64,000 nucleotides of DNA from Bolinopsis microptera. Its lineage: Eukaryota > Ctenophora > Tentaculata > Lobata > Bolinopsidae. Made by a program: the position numbers and the translations under genes. Shown here piece after piece: positions 45,101 to 54,699 of the stretch (position 1 is the first letter of the stretch; each line of letters starts with the position of its first letter). Location of the stretch: contig NC_087079.1 of the NCBI RefSeq assembly GCF_026151205.1, positions 14,880,445 through 14,944,444 of the forward strand, read 5' to 3'. The notes beneath the pieces are model-generated. The model was not told the DNA's origin. It made no database searches and saw nothing but the letters and a program-made list of their open reading frames with translations.

Positions 45101-48100
45101 GTGAGCATGTCCGCGCAGGGGAACCATTCTTCTCGTTCCACGTCGTAACATTCCACACTGAATTTAGGCTTTTTAACGAATACCATAATCCATATGGTTA
45201 TCGGATAATGAAAGATATTATTATTAGAATATGATGAAAGTTGAAAAAAACCAAAAAATGCACCTATCTTTGTGATGATTGTTACAAAATTAGCTCGTTT
45301 TTATCAAAATAATGACAATGGAGTTGATGCATCTGTAATCATAAATTTTCCGTATCATGATTATATGTGATCAAGTATAATGAATAACAGTTGAATATCT
45401 GATGAGTTAAATAGTTTCAAATAGTTAAACTTGTACACACATAAATTTGAAAGTGTTATCGTGATTGATTAAATATATGGATAGGACATATTGTATGGTT
45501 AAATTATTTTTAATTTGAACAAATCTAATCACCTCTTTAAGAAGATTCTCTTCGAGTCTATTCCACCACAAACGAACAGTGCGTGAGGCCTGAAATGGTA
45601 CAGACGATCAACTTAATGGTTACTTTTTCTTTTTCCCTTTAAAAAAACTTGTGATGCACGTACAGACTACAGAGGACAACTTTCAAAACAGGAGTTTTAT
45701 GGCCGCCCAAAGTCTCAATAACATCACTTCCACAAAATAATGAATTGTGACAAATGTGAAAGAAATCAAAAAATGTTGTATGTATGTAAAGATTTAAAGA
45801 TAATTATCGGAATTGGTTGAGTATTAAATATAAAATAACCTGATTCTCTTCCTGGGAACTCGTTCAGAGTTGGTTGGAACGCCATGCAGTTTAACAAACT
45901 GCCTCTTGTGGGGCATCAGGTGGTGGTTCTTCACCTGAAACCAAAATCATTTAGTTCTGATGTTTTTACACTTTGAATTAATATGGATAATTTGCCGATA
46001 CGAGATTTGGGTCGGTTCACAATCACAAAACACAATTCTGATGTCTGGCCCAATCACCAAGTTCGGATTATCAACGAATAAAGCCACATTGATGTAATAA
46101 TACACGCTATTGAGATACGAAATTGGCCTTGTCATTTTTGCACTTCACCAATTTTATTCGTAACACAATACTTCGGTCAGGCATTTCACTATGTCATTTT
46201 CTCATAGGAACATGGCAGTATCCAAGAAGGCCCATCATTCCGGTGGTTTCCGTGTATAGTGGTCGGGGTAATTCTATTATTAGAAACAATTAAGTAATCT
46301 GTAGACTGGAGGGCATAAGTCGCTGGTTGGTGGTCACAAGTAGAATAATAAATTTGTTATTATTTTTACTTCGTGTACTGTTTCTCTTGATAACCCAGCA
46401 GACAAAGTTTTTCAAGTTATCAGTTTGCTTTGTTCGCGATTAATTAGTTTTTAGTACCAGTAAAACAACAACTTCGGGTCTCAGAAAGTGATAATAATTT
46501 ATGGAAAATATGTTTTTTGCTTTTTGGAATACACTCGGAAAGTGATAAGAAATATTGTATATGGAAAATATGTTTTTTGTTTTTTTGGGATATAATAATT
46601 CAACTTTTTAAAAGTCGGTCCATGATTTATGAAAAATATCTTTTTTTGATTTTTGGAATACACTCGGAAAGTGATAAGAATTATCGTATATGGAAAATAT
46701 CCTTTTTGCTTTTTTGGAATATAATACTTCAACTTTCTCAAAGTCGGTCCTTGATGTTTAAGACCGTCTCTACTTTAATTTGTCCGAATTTCTTCCGCTC
46801 CGTAGAAGATGAGGCGAACCCATCACCGAGTGTAGCAGTTCTGTTGTTGAGTGCATACCTCATACGTGGCTTTTCGGTAGTAGCCTTTTCCGGAGAAAGA
46901 GAGGAAGCACCGTCTTGCGCATGCCACAAGGTAGCAAGTTGAATACTGTAGGTTGAGGTGTCATCTCTTCAGGTTGTTCGAGGGATCCCACACAGTTGTT
47001 GTAATATCGCTCCTCTGGCTCATCCTCTTCACATCCGGGGAGTTCCGATCTCAATATTCGGTGAGTAATTACTAAATATCACGCGGGCATCAGGAAAGTG
47101 GAAGCAACGTCAGAAGATTACCCGTGAGCTTGTTATCTCGTATGGAGACCTATTATTCAAAAGAGTTGATAGAATCATTTCGGAATTCTACGAAGAGCCG
47201 AAGTTTTGTAACGTTTACCAGCAAAAATACCAAAACTGTTAACGATCACGTAACCCTAGCAATTTCATCTTTAAGGAGGAGCACTAGAGCTCCTACATAA
47301 ACTAATACGTGATTTAACTGGCGTATTAACTAATTAATGTGGCAACATAGCAATCTTTTTTCGCTCTTATGATACATTTCGCTCTCATGATACATTTATT
47401 GAGCTATGTAAGAAGTTTCTGTAACGTCTCTTCCATGACAAAGGCGTTTGCCGAAACGTCGACAATTATTTGTTTTAAACACTAAGTGGAGATTCTCACT
47501 TCGTCCCCGACTATCACCTTAATAACACCAGAATGTGTGTGTGTGTGTGTGTCTGTCTGTCTGTCTGTCTGATCGTCTGTGTGTAATTTCCGAACGGTTA
47601 TACAAAAAAAACGGTAATAGTTACGGGACTGGTTTTTTCGGTATAGTGCCGACAAAACTCTGACGAAGCCAATAGGCAAATTTTATAAAAATCGGCCGGT
47701 GGTAAGTGGTTTAATTGATGGTTTTGTACCACAAAATATGTTACATAAAATGGCTTGAGAAGAACGGCAAGAGTTACGGGGCTAGCTCTCTCTCTCTCTC
47801 TCTGCATATAATAATAATAATATTATTTAGCGTATATATTACATGGCGTATATATTACATGGTCATATAATACTATAAACTTATTAGGGGAGGGAGTGCT
47901 CAAACGGTCTGTTTGGACTGTAGAGAGAGTTCATACTTTCATACGACAATGTAATGCATGTTCACAAATATGATAGGCTGGTGTGGTGCATGGTGTTAAG
48001 GGTTAATTTCCATTGATTATTGATTAAGAATTACTATCTTTTAAGCATACTATTGGATACGTGAGGGCACTCCGAATAGAATTGCTCGCCTAATCCGGGT

Positions 48101-51100
48101 TTTGACTCAGCGGGTAATTACTCCTACCCTTTTTAACTGCGGCAGTGAAATCCCGGCCGTAGGCCGGGTTACACTAGTCAAATTATAATGTCAAATGTGA
48201 CAACACATGGATTAAATGAAATGTTGTGAATTTTCAGGACTTGAATTTTATAACAATGCATGGGGTAAAGAGACTAGGAAACAGATTACAAATTTATACG
48301 TTGTACAATAAAGCCAAATTTAGCGACTTAACGAGCCATATAATATCGATAGCGCGCGCGGCCGGCCGGTTATCTAGGCTAGCTATACTAGGCGCGCGCG
48401 CGCTATGCGCGTAAAATATAATGCCGAAACATAAAATCTTTTGCATCGCGTGCTACAAATAAGAGCAGACTTTAAAAGTGATCTCAAATTTGGCACATAG
48501 AAATTCGCCCAAACTTGCACAGATTTTTCGTCTTATTATCATATAACTATCTAGAAAGTTTAAGAAAATTCTATCGTTCAGATATTGAAATGATTGACTT
48601 TCGTTAAATATTGTTCCGCAGAACAATGGACCGGAAAGTCCGACTCAAACCTAGAATGGCTGTGTAACATGCAACTTCGGAAAAATTCGGTCATAGTCTG
48701 GACTCAAGTCATTTATGCACAATTCACATTGCCCTGCAGCCATAGTAGAGGGCTGAGAATTTTTTGGGCCTCTTCAAGGTCCATAGAACGAAAAATATTC
48801 CAAGCCTGAAAATTCAGACTGAAAAAATCGGCCTCATTTCGTGCTGACCCTATTTTCAAAATTTCTCAGCAGTCCCAATTCAATAAGAATGGAGAAGCAG
48901 CCGCTGCCCCGTTCCGATAATTCACCGTTTATGAATCGCAGGTCAGTTCCACCCAACACAGATGTGTGTTTTCACTTTTCAGACTTCACATAAGTTGTGT
49001 GTTATGACAACATTACCAGCAACGAATCAAATAAGAAACTATTATAATATGCAAATAACAATAAACTTTAACGTGATCCTTTTTTACACGCAAAAGCGAG
49101 TTAAAAATTTGATTAATCAACGACTGGTCAAGCTAATTTCTGTCTAAAAACTTTGGATCAAATCTACTCCAGAAATGCAATAAGCAAACAACCAGTAAAA
49201 CTTACATTGTGTAGAATCCTATTGCACTCTGCGTTTGCCATGACGAGCGGTTCGCATTCTATCTTTTCAATCAGGTGCTCCACAGTCAGCAGGTTTAATC
49301 TGATCAAGTTTAACAGCTCAGCCAGGAATTCTGACCGGTTTTCTAGATCGTGTTTTACCCATTTTAACATACCTGGAAATTTTAAACAATCACACTTTTA
49401 AACAATCACACTAGACTAATAATGAAATTATGTATAATCCAGGTATAGTTAAATTTCGGTATGAGTAAATAAAAATCAGACATATAAATGATGAAAATAC
49501 CACAATTTTATACCAAAAGTGACCGTCGTTAGAATTTAGATCCCAACAATTAAATATTAACATACCTTCAAATGCCACCAACTCAGACTGTACATTGAGT
49601 TCATCAGACGAGAGAATAGCTTTAATTTTCATCAGAGGTATTTCTAGGAATTCCTCACTCGGGTAAATATCTTCGAAGTACTGTGATATGTAGTTCAGGG
49701 AACTTGCTATCGTTTCCTGAAATGGTACTACGTTACAACTCACATGCATATATTTCTTTCAGAATAGAACATTTTTCTGCAGAACATGTTTCCTCAGAAT
49801 TTAATACTTTCAACACTCATTTGTTGTCTGATTGCAGGAAATATTGATTCTTGACATACAGTACATATTTTCCAACATAGAGTAAGTGTAATTATCTCTG
49901 AATTTATAATTATCTCTGAATTTTCATCATATCGAACTCTCGACACTACCGGGAATAAACATCTCTGATCCATCAAACCCTTATACGGGCATTATATTCT
50001 GAAGAGTATTGTCTCCTGTCCTCAATTACACTTATTGGATTCGCAGTGAATCATTCACTGAACACAGTTAATATTCCCACAGATTACATTTTGTCAGGCT
50101 AAGAGCAATGTAATACCTGCACCATTAATACCTAGCAATGCCTCCATTTAACACTAAGTTGAAACTGTTTGCCCTGTGAATCTATCTCCAGCCTGTATCG
50201 AGTACTGTGCCATCATTGGTGGATTACTGATCACATGACCGAATGATTGAGCACATGTGATATAAGAAAATAACACTTAGCTTGTGTCACATAGGTGATG
50301 CCCCACAAAGTGTGTTATTAGTTAAAAATACCGCACTGTCAGCTGATTTGGTATAATCGAACCAAGAATCACAACTGAGGATTTACTTAAATTCACCTGC
50401 ATCACTCCTCTTCACTCCTGACGAACACAACAAAAACACAGTGAGAACTTTTTGAAAATAAGTTGAATCAAAACAAAAGTGTGAGACGAATTAGACCGGA
50501 CGAGACAAAGAAACAACAAATGTTCCAGAGAGTATAGTACAGTATATTAATAATGATAATGTATACTCAAACCATGATCCATTCAAAATGTACAATGCAG
50601 CTCACAGAATAATACCGCTGATCTGATGATGATGGTGATGAGGGGGAGACCCTGCACAAATCTATTATTATCACTGTATATATATTTCAGGTAGCTGGTC
50701 ATAAGCCCCCAGTATTTAACTGGCACACTGACATTGTCCCGTATATACTGACAGGGTTCCTATATATATTATATACTGACAGGGTCCCTCTATAATATAT
50801 GACATGACCCCGAATAATGTTATTATTCCATCACTAAATAGTAAATATATTACAAAACTGTGTCGCATGTGATGTTGGGAGTACATTGGTTGGCAAGCTA
50901 TTCAGTGGTTAGTGGATGGTTGTTATCTGCCAACTTAATCACGCGAAACATCACGTGGAAGAGCTGGGCTCTGTACTATAAACTGTTTTCTGCAGCTCGG
51001 GTAGTAGCAGGTAAAACAGTGCCGGCTATTGATTCACTCTCAATAACAGGGATGGTTAGTGTTGTGACGTACTATAGTGGTTACTCTCAATAACAGGGTC

Positions 51101-52844
51101 CTGGATGGTTAGTGTTGTGACGTAGAACAATAGATCAGAACTATTGTTACTTTTAGTTAGTGGTGGACCGTACCAGCTGTCGGAGTAAAATTTAAATCTG
51201 TGTGTGTGTGTGTGAGGATTGTGTCATTTTGTTACGCATGTATAATGTTGAATACTACTCATATCAGCATATAATTACATACTTTCATCAATACATTGGT
51301 TTTTCACTTCACTACATGGTTTTACACAATCCAAGACATTGGTTTTACACTCAATACATTGGTTTTACACCTCAATTAAAATTGGTTTTACACATCAAAT
51401 ACATTGGTTTTAACATAACCGCAATACATTGTTTTTACACATCAAATACATTGGTTTTACACATCAATACATTGGTTTTACACATCAATAAATTGTTTTA
51501 ACATCAATACATTGGTTTTACACATCAATACATTGGTTTTACACATCAATACATTGGTTTTACACATCAATACATTGGTTTTACACATCAATATAAATTG
51601 GTTTTACACATCAATACATTGGTTTACCACATAACATCAATACATTGGTTTTACACATCAATACATTGGTTTTACACATCAATACATTGGTTTTACACAT
51701 CAATACATTGGTTTTATAACATCAAAAATTGGTATTACACAGCAATACATTGGTTTTACACAAAATTCAATACAAATGGTTTTACACCTCAATACATGGT
51801 TTTACTCATCAATACATTGGTTGTACCCATCAATACTATTGGTTTTACTTCATATACACACTTATTGTTAGCGTATTCTACCCATATCCATCTGCGGTAT
51901 TTTTTTTTTTATTATAACCAAATTATGTTTGTGGTTATTGTAATATTATACAGTATAAATACGCTGCACACGTACTTACACACTACCCGTACCAGTGTAC
52001 TAACAGTGACATATTGTGTACTAACATATTGTGTACTAACATATTGTGTACTAACGTATTGTGTACTAACATATTGTGTGCTAACATGTTTTATTTACCG
52101 CGGCTGTTTCCCAAACTCCGTAGTAAATAGGTGTTTAACTGTCACTAAATAAACTGTTACCTGTTACCTGTTACCTGTTACCTGTTACACGGTTACCGTG
52201 ACCTGTTACCTGTTACCTGTTACCTGTGACGAGTTACCTGTTACCTGCTGCAGGTACTGATGATGTCACGTGACAGTGTTAAAGTAGTGTTGTACTGTAA
52301 TTACTCAGCTCACTGTTTGACTGTATTTTGGGGAATTTAAAGTGTTGACACACAACGCAAACTGTATTAATCTTAATTTTCTTCTCGAAAGGACGTTTTA
52401 CTTAGCAGCAGTGTGTTGACACGTGACATCTTACAAAATCCAAGATGTCAAGTAACAAACACTAAGTATTTACCACTTGGTATTTACTGAATCGTGCAGG
52501 TCGTTTAAAACACGTACAAGCGTGACCTTGCATGTGTTAAAACGTTTCCGAATAACTACACTTAATGACAGTTAATTCTAATGAATATAATCAATATAGT
52601 AACTAAAATGTTATACTGTACACTAAATAAATAACATTACATTGTAACATACATTGTAAATCATATAATAACATACATTGTAAATTATATAATAAATAAA
52701 GTAAGTAAAATCTTATTCTTATACATTTTACAATTAACAATGATTTCAATACCAACCTTGCAATCAAGACGCTCTGCTATATGAAGGAGTCCCATACAGT
52801 TGTTAACATCCATGTGATTTAACATGAAATTAAAACACGCTGTC
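30105..52844 (-). CDS. KLHL-type BACK-Kelch protein (BTB part not in view)
   Basis: Eleven minus-strand exons join in frame: 52844-52757, 49716-49566, 49372-49206, 45934-45840, 45589-45533, 45157-45048, 44543-44403, 44008-43882, 42164-42042, 30668-30488, 30305-30105 (stop TAA). They give about 480 residues. The first holds the end of the BTB domain (MLNHMDVNNCMGLLHIAERL). Exons 2-4 form the BACK domain (SSDELNVQSELVAFE; LKWVKHDLENRSEFL; HHLMPHKR). Six Kelch blades follow, with motifs ALFVCGG, KIYAVG, NLYAIGG, KIYAVGG, IMYVIGG and VILAGG, and typical MYDPITDVW and YYDPETNQW strands. Such proteins link CUL3 through BTB-BACK to substrates held by the Kelch propeller. The BTB core lies upstream, possibly past the window. 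One intron spans 11.4 kb of nested transposons, another houses the crystallin gene. Confidence 0.88.
31104..34880 (+). mobile_element. CR1-group non-LTR retrotransposon (LINE), ORF2 intact
   Basis: Lies antisense in the 11.4 kb intron of the Kelch gene. The ORF2 and a short 3' tail to about 34880 are clear. ORF1 and the exact 5' end are not found, so the copy is probably 5'-truncated. An AATAAAC near 34859 may be part of the 3' end. Confidence 0.8.
31172..34738 (+). CDS. LINE ORF2: PHD finger, APE endonuclease and reverse transcriptase
   Basis: A 1188-residue open frame from the ATG at 31172; the same frame stays open upstream to a stop near 31100. The upstream codons hold CSHCDKIKHMKC and the ORF continues WICYDC, so a PHD-like zinc finger spans the start. 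A second Cys/His cluster (CTCCNGWIYS...CHWCESKVHTKCH) follows. The endonuclease lies at about residues 170-410, with LNIRG, NET, VGDFNVDL near residue 330 and SDHLATL. The reverse transcriptase is at about 640-920, with YRPISLL, YGFRPGRSCEHAL, DFSKAFD, YGVPQGSIMGPLLF and YADD near 877. A C-terminal region follows. It nicks DNA and primes reverse transcription of its own RNA. No frameshift or stop is present, which suggests recent activity. CR1/L2-like by layout. Confidence 0.92.
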   Translation: MKCMKLSKSEAKIIVDSGSAWICYDCISSALPVNACPSAKPPRQGPVIGPKFKVQCTCCNGWIYSPANLKTCHWCESKVHTKCHSDLLGCRNCCENMIPGYYVHCYQLYSLHTHTHTGVIHNPYDRYQLINEIGNTIDQDQELEYWNEISDILVSCNYMEPTNVSSSGPCDLKIFTLNIRGLLKNVDKLREDIFTYSKYDVLCFNETNLLQDKLPNGINDLVLEGFYEPLLRDPIRSSGRGGGLAIYINTRVCESENIEKFFPQNFDVTDKSGEFMLVKLHNCKGFNKTKIIVNIYRSPASKNPDNFNKLIDSLLHGMERHSRKHTILVGDFNVDLTHYDTDKHCQNLIETMTKYGFFQLVSRPTRITDHSATLIDHVYSNNVQHTHSCNVLTVDLSDHLATLVTISLGQYSHIAGSRNKRHRVDHGMNIEKRMFNESNNLKFIELIGSEMWEEVTRENCADEQYNKFIEIYGQHYDEAYPVKTNHVRRKFERQDPKPFMLPWLEIACARKNKLFHAKIVDPTEENYKAYKKHKAFCDKHVNKAKDKYYKTQFDKYKDCSKKQWQLINTLLGRKSKSHNKIKLQNADGNIINSDSDVAEHFNSYFSNIATKIKDAISARTVFDPGGFKHYLSSPASQSMFVRPTTESEVEQIISKLKNKSTQDTKIEPLKIVKDCPSFCKVLSIIINTSFSQGIFPSSLKIAKVIPIHKGGRKSDATNYRPISLLCTFSKLYEKLMHNRVMDFLDKKGSLFEGQYGFRPGRSCEHALLDAQHTILNSLAKKEVALLLLVDFSKAFDVLSHDVLIDKLQHYGIRGQALQWFKSYLSTRQQYVCLNGIKSALKPITYGVPQGSIMGPLLFLIYINDMPNINSMIKFILYADDANIIIKGKNANDVIQKFNQFSHEFVRWVDCNGLALNLKKTCYMLFGVRNTDNTPNIHIADTQLERKREARFLGVIMDDKLTWSKHIAAVRSKMMRYVGIMYKIKRYLSIQIRLQIYQSFVQSHLNFCSIVWGFAAKNHIESLFSRQKQGIRAVMPGHINYFYKDGRLPEHTKQFFNNNGILTVHSVIVKNTLILMHRIKHFRSSVPQQICMTIPENAPTANSDHVTAASWLAEYNTTHFRSSMFFKGPLLSIYAVNANVSTLPTLFSINLFKSATKRMLLNLQSENDDDTWPSFLLHNIPGLRRSQRV
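34881..35385. other. Intronic noncoding DNA between the LINE and the G-run transposon
   Basis: Contains a T-rich run after AATAAACC near 35175-35210. No gene seen. The last 40 bases resemble 41420-41460, which marks the pre-insertion sequence of the next element. Confidence 0.5.
36121..37350 (-). pseudogene. LINE fragment: RNase H domain and C-terminal zinc knuckle
   Basis: An open stretch at 36954-36127 (275 codons) encodes an RNase H. It runs from QCYTDGSKMNEKVGAGVYI (catalytic Asp, just upstream of the first Met) through FQAETFAV (Glu), IIIHCDSQATI (Asp) and WIPAHKGYDGNEKADSLAK (His and Asp). A CCHC-like CPHCLMEEETMNHFIGQC and a C-terminal tail follow. Upstream, 37350-36955 holds the end of a reverse-transcriptase C-terminal region (IIPIDLVMEEEAAKGALRL) with a break near 37053. 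This is the 3' end of an RNase H-bearing LINE (I/jockey-like group), different from the CR1-type LINE nearby. It is truncated, so it is a dead copy. Confidence 0.8.
37376..39118 (-). CDS. Unknown transposon-encoded protein
   Basis: The frame is open for 580 codons from 39118; the first internal Met is at 38821 (481 residues). I do not recognise a family. The N-terminal third is disordered, with two PVPEP(S/Y)TED repeats. Two KKET(A/V)LNKLSTR(L/F) repeats follow, then a basic patch near KSKKRRRRMM that could be a nuclear signal. The C-terminal half is helical, with HRCSHNLKSHLASCLAIRGSLPSLG. It is probably a protein of the G-run transposon, since it sits between its ends and follows no host splice pattern. 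It could be the transposase itself or an accessory protein. The upstream zinc-like ORF (39224-39075) is in another frame and overlaps, suggesting a one-base break or frameshifting. Confidence 0.55.
   Translation of the reverse strand, partial: RVPVAVIPVPEPSTEDTSSGIDTPELPLAAIPVPEPYTEDVSVVVNTSKRAADSSKPRTQYDSEDESSADVITTAIITSNSFKRRAVPTFRIPKIKKPTVQSKLTIMDKSSSTGLKKKEHLRANTDNLTTRTPTVENPKFTIGRPVDVDKINSSKKALNSKKETALNKLSTRLIEGGTAIKNDNQQGNRDKLNSRNTPPTSSLSTIRLPVHDGKGDKPVIAKKETVLNKLSTRFATEDGTSTPKNKLCKEKSGRKALDAETIKDRCTVRTNFEIELRKCNDMVPGQIIKAKAIQRVLFRLGCSLEEACLQNIYNIFGGKKSRCPTLSIVRSMERVLRLKSKKRRRRMMSILPTPECQNGTKSTDDVVQNTVHQPCPIARVKPILSSETIQTIPKIQGKLSTNYVHANVTGKHSFALISHIAVMLELTRSLGPSNLKSCDDEELVHRSLNEIKNNQDSKKYLNVIDSPEDIENEVPEVLKQVKNLLGCVKVKQPDRSSVSKHRCSHNLKSHLASCLAIRGSLPSLGTSGMSEEEIIEEHLFSLLNNDVCRYIMKIPQPYDVNRITSEVLKYMNDDKDSAAL
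39075..39224 (-). CDS. Short cysteine-rich ORF, probable N-terminus of the transposon protein
   Basis: Forty-nine codons starting MAWRCKCG, with CKC...CLRC spacing that could bind zinc, then LAKASGESLIRL. The downstream frame opens at TGA 39121-39119 in a different phase. Joining would need a single-base shift near 39120. No splice pair fits. Low certainty that it is one gene with 37376-39118. Confidence 0.4.
   Translation of the reverse strand: MAWRCKCGRVMESLAYDRCLRCNLAKASGESLIRLKGSCSCNPCTRTIY
39599..40365. mobile_element. Mariner-like non-autonomous element, intact copy (767 bp)
   Basis: CAGGGTGGGCCAAAAGTCAG terminal inverted repeats, TA on each side. The flanks join into one stretch similar to 41485-41560 with a single TA, so the duplication is verified in the window. 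No transposase. Confidence 0.9.
41420..41560. repeat. Paralogous repeat carrying both pre-insertion sites
   Basis: The sequence AACACTACAAATCTATTA-CATTTATTGAGGACG-TTACAGAAGGAATT-TAATGTAGTTTGAGG corresponds to the flanks of the G-run transposon and, 40 bp on, of the mariner-like element, but contains neither. Confidence 0.75.
41812..41985. repeat. Dispersed repeat, copy 2
   Basis: Partner of 18560-18740 (CATAGTTATGGGCATGCCGA, TTAGGTCAATAGTGCG). Confidence 0.65.
42212..42297. repeat. Long hairpin in Kelch intron
   Basis: AGGATTGGAGGGGG...TTCTAGAAACATA faces TATGTTTCTAGA..CCCCCTCCAATCCTT with a short loop. The arms are about 30 bp with minor mismatches, and partial extension (AAACTATTT) is seen on both sides. 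Confidence 0.8.
42975..43658 (+). CDS. Secreted beta/gamma-crystallin domain protein
   Basis: An intronless ORF. The ATG at 42975 gives a 227-residue protein with a clear signal peptide (MIKVFLVSALFAVASG). The in-frame ATG at 42840 would bury that signal and is not preferred. Two tandem copies of about 85 residues follow. Each has GLHYTDxQxGD, LSR(Y/F)KIxGxETWEFYDN and a Greek-key end NDKVSSVK. This last contains the (N/D)(N/D)xx(S/T)S calcium-binding signature of microbial and invertebrate beta/gamma-crystallins. About 45 residues of tail carry two more Greek-key-like strands. It is likely an extracellular, Ca2+-stabilised structural or defence protein. An AATAAA lies at 43830. The gene sits on the opposite strand within the 42165-43881 intron of the Kelch gene. 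Codon use looks normal and the frame is intact. Confidence 0.88.
   Translation: MIKVFLVSALFAVASGNLFIGLHYTDTQGGDKELEIGVNMNLNGVSNWNNNLSRYKITGDETWEFYDNDNFTGEPIFVKSGPLDWTRVDGVFNDKVSSVKMSSPLYAGLHYTDAQRGDRVLAVNGPGNLVGLDNNLSRFKIPGAETWEFYDNADYAGEPLFVKTGPLDWTRVDAVFNDKVSSVKLAGPLVRILSGDNEPVDSGVNSFQLSEGSSVQAVKGDYTCTAN
43830..43835 (+). terminator. AATAAA polyadenylation signal of the crystallin gene
   Basis: AATAAA about 170 bp past the crystallin stop and 47 bp before the antisense Kelch exon at 43882-44008. Confidence 0.45.
44024..44363. repeat. 22-bp minisatellite, about 15 copies
   Basis: Unit GGGAATGTGTGTGATTATCACC with few changes, in the Kelch intron between blades 2 and 3. There are no spacers, so it is a simple tandem array. 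Confidence 0.95.
44580..45040. other. Kelch intron, noncoding
   Basis: No additional exon or repeat recognised between the Kelch exons. Confidence 0.5.
46499..46755. repeat. Two-copy tandem duplication of about 127 bp
   Basis: GGAATACACTCGGAAAGTGATAAGAA and the following TATGGAAAATAT, plus CAACTTT..AAAGTCGGTCC, recur once about 127 bp later. In a Kelch intron, noncoding. Spurious ORFs on both strands come from the duplication. Confidence 0.75.
46760..49205. other. Kelch intron with microsatellites and a CpG-rich patch
   Basis: Contains (GT)n-(CTGT)n at 47535-47583, (CT)n near 47787-47803 and a palindromic GC-rich patch near 48346-48412 (AGCGCGCGCGGCCGGCC; GGCGCGCGCGCGC). No exon of the Kelch gene and no other gene supported. 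Confidence 0.55.
51280..51860. repeat. Degenerate 20-bp minisatellite
   Basis: Unit ACACATCAATACATTGGTTTT, about 25 imperfect copies, in the large intron between the first two visible Kelch exons. The ORFs through it are translated repeat. Confidence 0.93.
52005..52260. repeat. 15-bp and 7-bp tandem repeats
   Basis: ATTGTGTACTAACAT (about six copies, 52010-52088), then a CTGTTAC unit (52155-52250). Confidence 0.92.
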
Positions 52845-54650
52845 CTGAAAAACAAACAAGAATTAACTTTAGAGTAACCATCAGTCAACTTTACTAATAA
52901 TTTTAAAGATTATGGAATTCCCCGATACACCACTTTTCCTTGCTTAAAGTATAAAAGTACCAGAGATCCTGACACGCGGATATCTTCAGATTCCTTCCTC
53001 ACATTACAAACTACTAGGTTGACTCTAATAACACACATCTCCGTAATCACATGCTTGTGAACAAATTCTTTTAAATCTCCTTCCTTTAAGGTTTCGTTAA
53101 TGAGCGCTGACTGTATTGCTTGTACGTGAGGTAATATCACAAACTACAGAGCACCAGATAATCAGGGAGGTAGAGAGAGAGCATGATCTGATCCAGATCT
53201 CTCTCACTACCTCCCTTATACCTGCCTCCCCTCCCTTAGTGCTTGGTGATAAGAAGGTAATGGCTCAGAGGTTAGCCCATTGAGATGCTGCAGTAGGCTG
53301 CCCTTTGTTCGTTCTGTGAGAGCAAGTTATATATATATATTCTATATATAGATTATATATATGTGTGTGTGTGAGTGTGAGTATGTATGATACATGGCTA
53401 TTAGCTAGACACAGCAAAAAGGTGGTGAATATAATAACCACGTACGCACTTGTATCTAAATTGGAGGTTGTGGATGTAGGTGGGGAGGTGTTTTAAAGAT
53501 CTGTACGTGACATGGATCAGCTTCCGGTATTGACCAATCACTACCCAGAATCACTGTCACGTGTCAAATATGGTCAATCTCTCTACCAGTAAACAGATAT
53601 ATTATCTGTTGAAATTATTTCCGCAAAAAAATCAACATCCTTAAGTTTGAACTTCATGAAAACATCTTAGCCTTGGAGGTGTTTAGAGGAATTTAGAGGA
53701 ATTATTAAAATAAACTTTGGGCTCAATAAAAATTCGGACTTGTTTGGGCATTCATTTTTAGAGACGAGGTAATTTTACTCTCTTATTCATGATATGTTTT
53801 GAAGAAAGTGATGCGAGTTTACATGAGATAATGATAATGTGAACCATGTGACCTCTCGGACTCAAATAGTCAAACTATCGGTGCATTGAGTTTGTCCAAA
53901 TAGTGCAGTAGCTTCCTATCATATATTGTACTAACTGTAAAACTTTATAGTTTCAGTAAACAGCAATTAACACGGACTACTGGATCCTTATTTAATTGGG
54001 GGTGTTCCACTCTTCCGTGTGGTCGTTACTTTCCCTCCCTTCCCCTATTTCTTTGTTTACCAGTTCTCCCCAATGTATAAATGGTAATTAGTGGGGATTT
54101 CCAAGTGCCACGTAGTTTGGTAATTGTGAGTAGCAGTGTTCTAAATGCACGGTCCCTGCAAATGAGTTCACTTCTTTTACAACCACATTCTTTGTTGCAT
54201 TCCATGTCCACCGATCAATTACAAATTCAAGCATAGCCGTATTACATGACCCAATCAGCAATCAGCATGCAACCTTTAGAGTGACCTATTTCTTTAGTTT
54301 AAAACAATAGAACAATATCAGCATTTAAGGGGATCTCTAAGGGGGTCATACTCGTTATTTCGATAATATACTATTCCGAATTGTCATGATTATATTACTG
54401 ATTATTTACACGATTATATTAAATGATTTTTTACTGATGATTTCCCTATTTTTTTCCAGTTCTATTTTCCCAGATTTAAGGAAATAGGAAGTGAACGATT
54501 TTTGAATATCACATGACCTTACAAATCAAGTATTTTTATAATCGAGATAGAATGTTCCAATGAACTGTTCTTTAACATGTGTTATATTTCCTTTTAAAGG
54601 TATATTTTATTGTTAATTAGTGTTATTTGTTAGAATTAGAATTAGAATTA
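52845..54650. other. DNA upstream of the first visible Kelch exon
   Basis: Searched on the minus strand for a BTB exon; none recognised. Contains an inverted GAGAGAG..CTCTCTC stretch near 53170-53210 and (AT)n/(GT)n at 53326-53380. Confidence 0.45.
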
Positions 54651-54699
54651 GGATCAAATTAACACAGCAATACAATAGAATAAAATAATAATTAAGAAA

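Noticed and set aside
47482-47807. Minus-strand ORFs with Thr-His and Asp-Arg-Gln-Thr repeats
   Set aside because: Driven by GT and CTGT microsatellites.
51202-52152. Long plus-strand ORFs rich in HINTLV and WFYTSIH
   Set aside because: They are translated minisatellite units.
52910-53140. Minus-strand ORF considered as the missing BTB exon
   Set aside because: It lacks BTB core motifs (hydrophobic strand, H-x-x-hydrophobic-L, YF) and no fitting donor leads to the exon at 52844.
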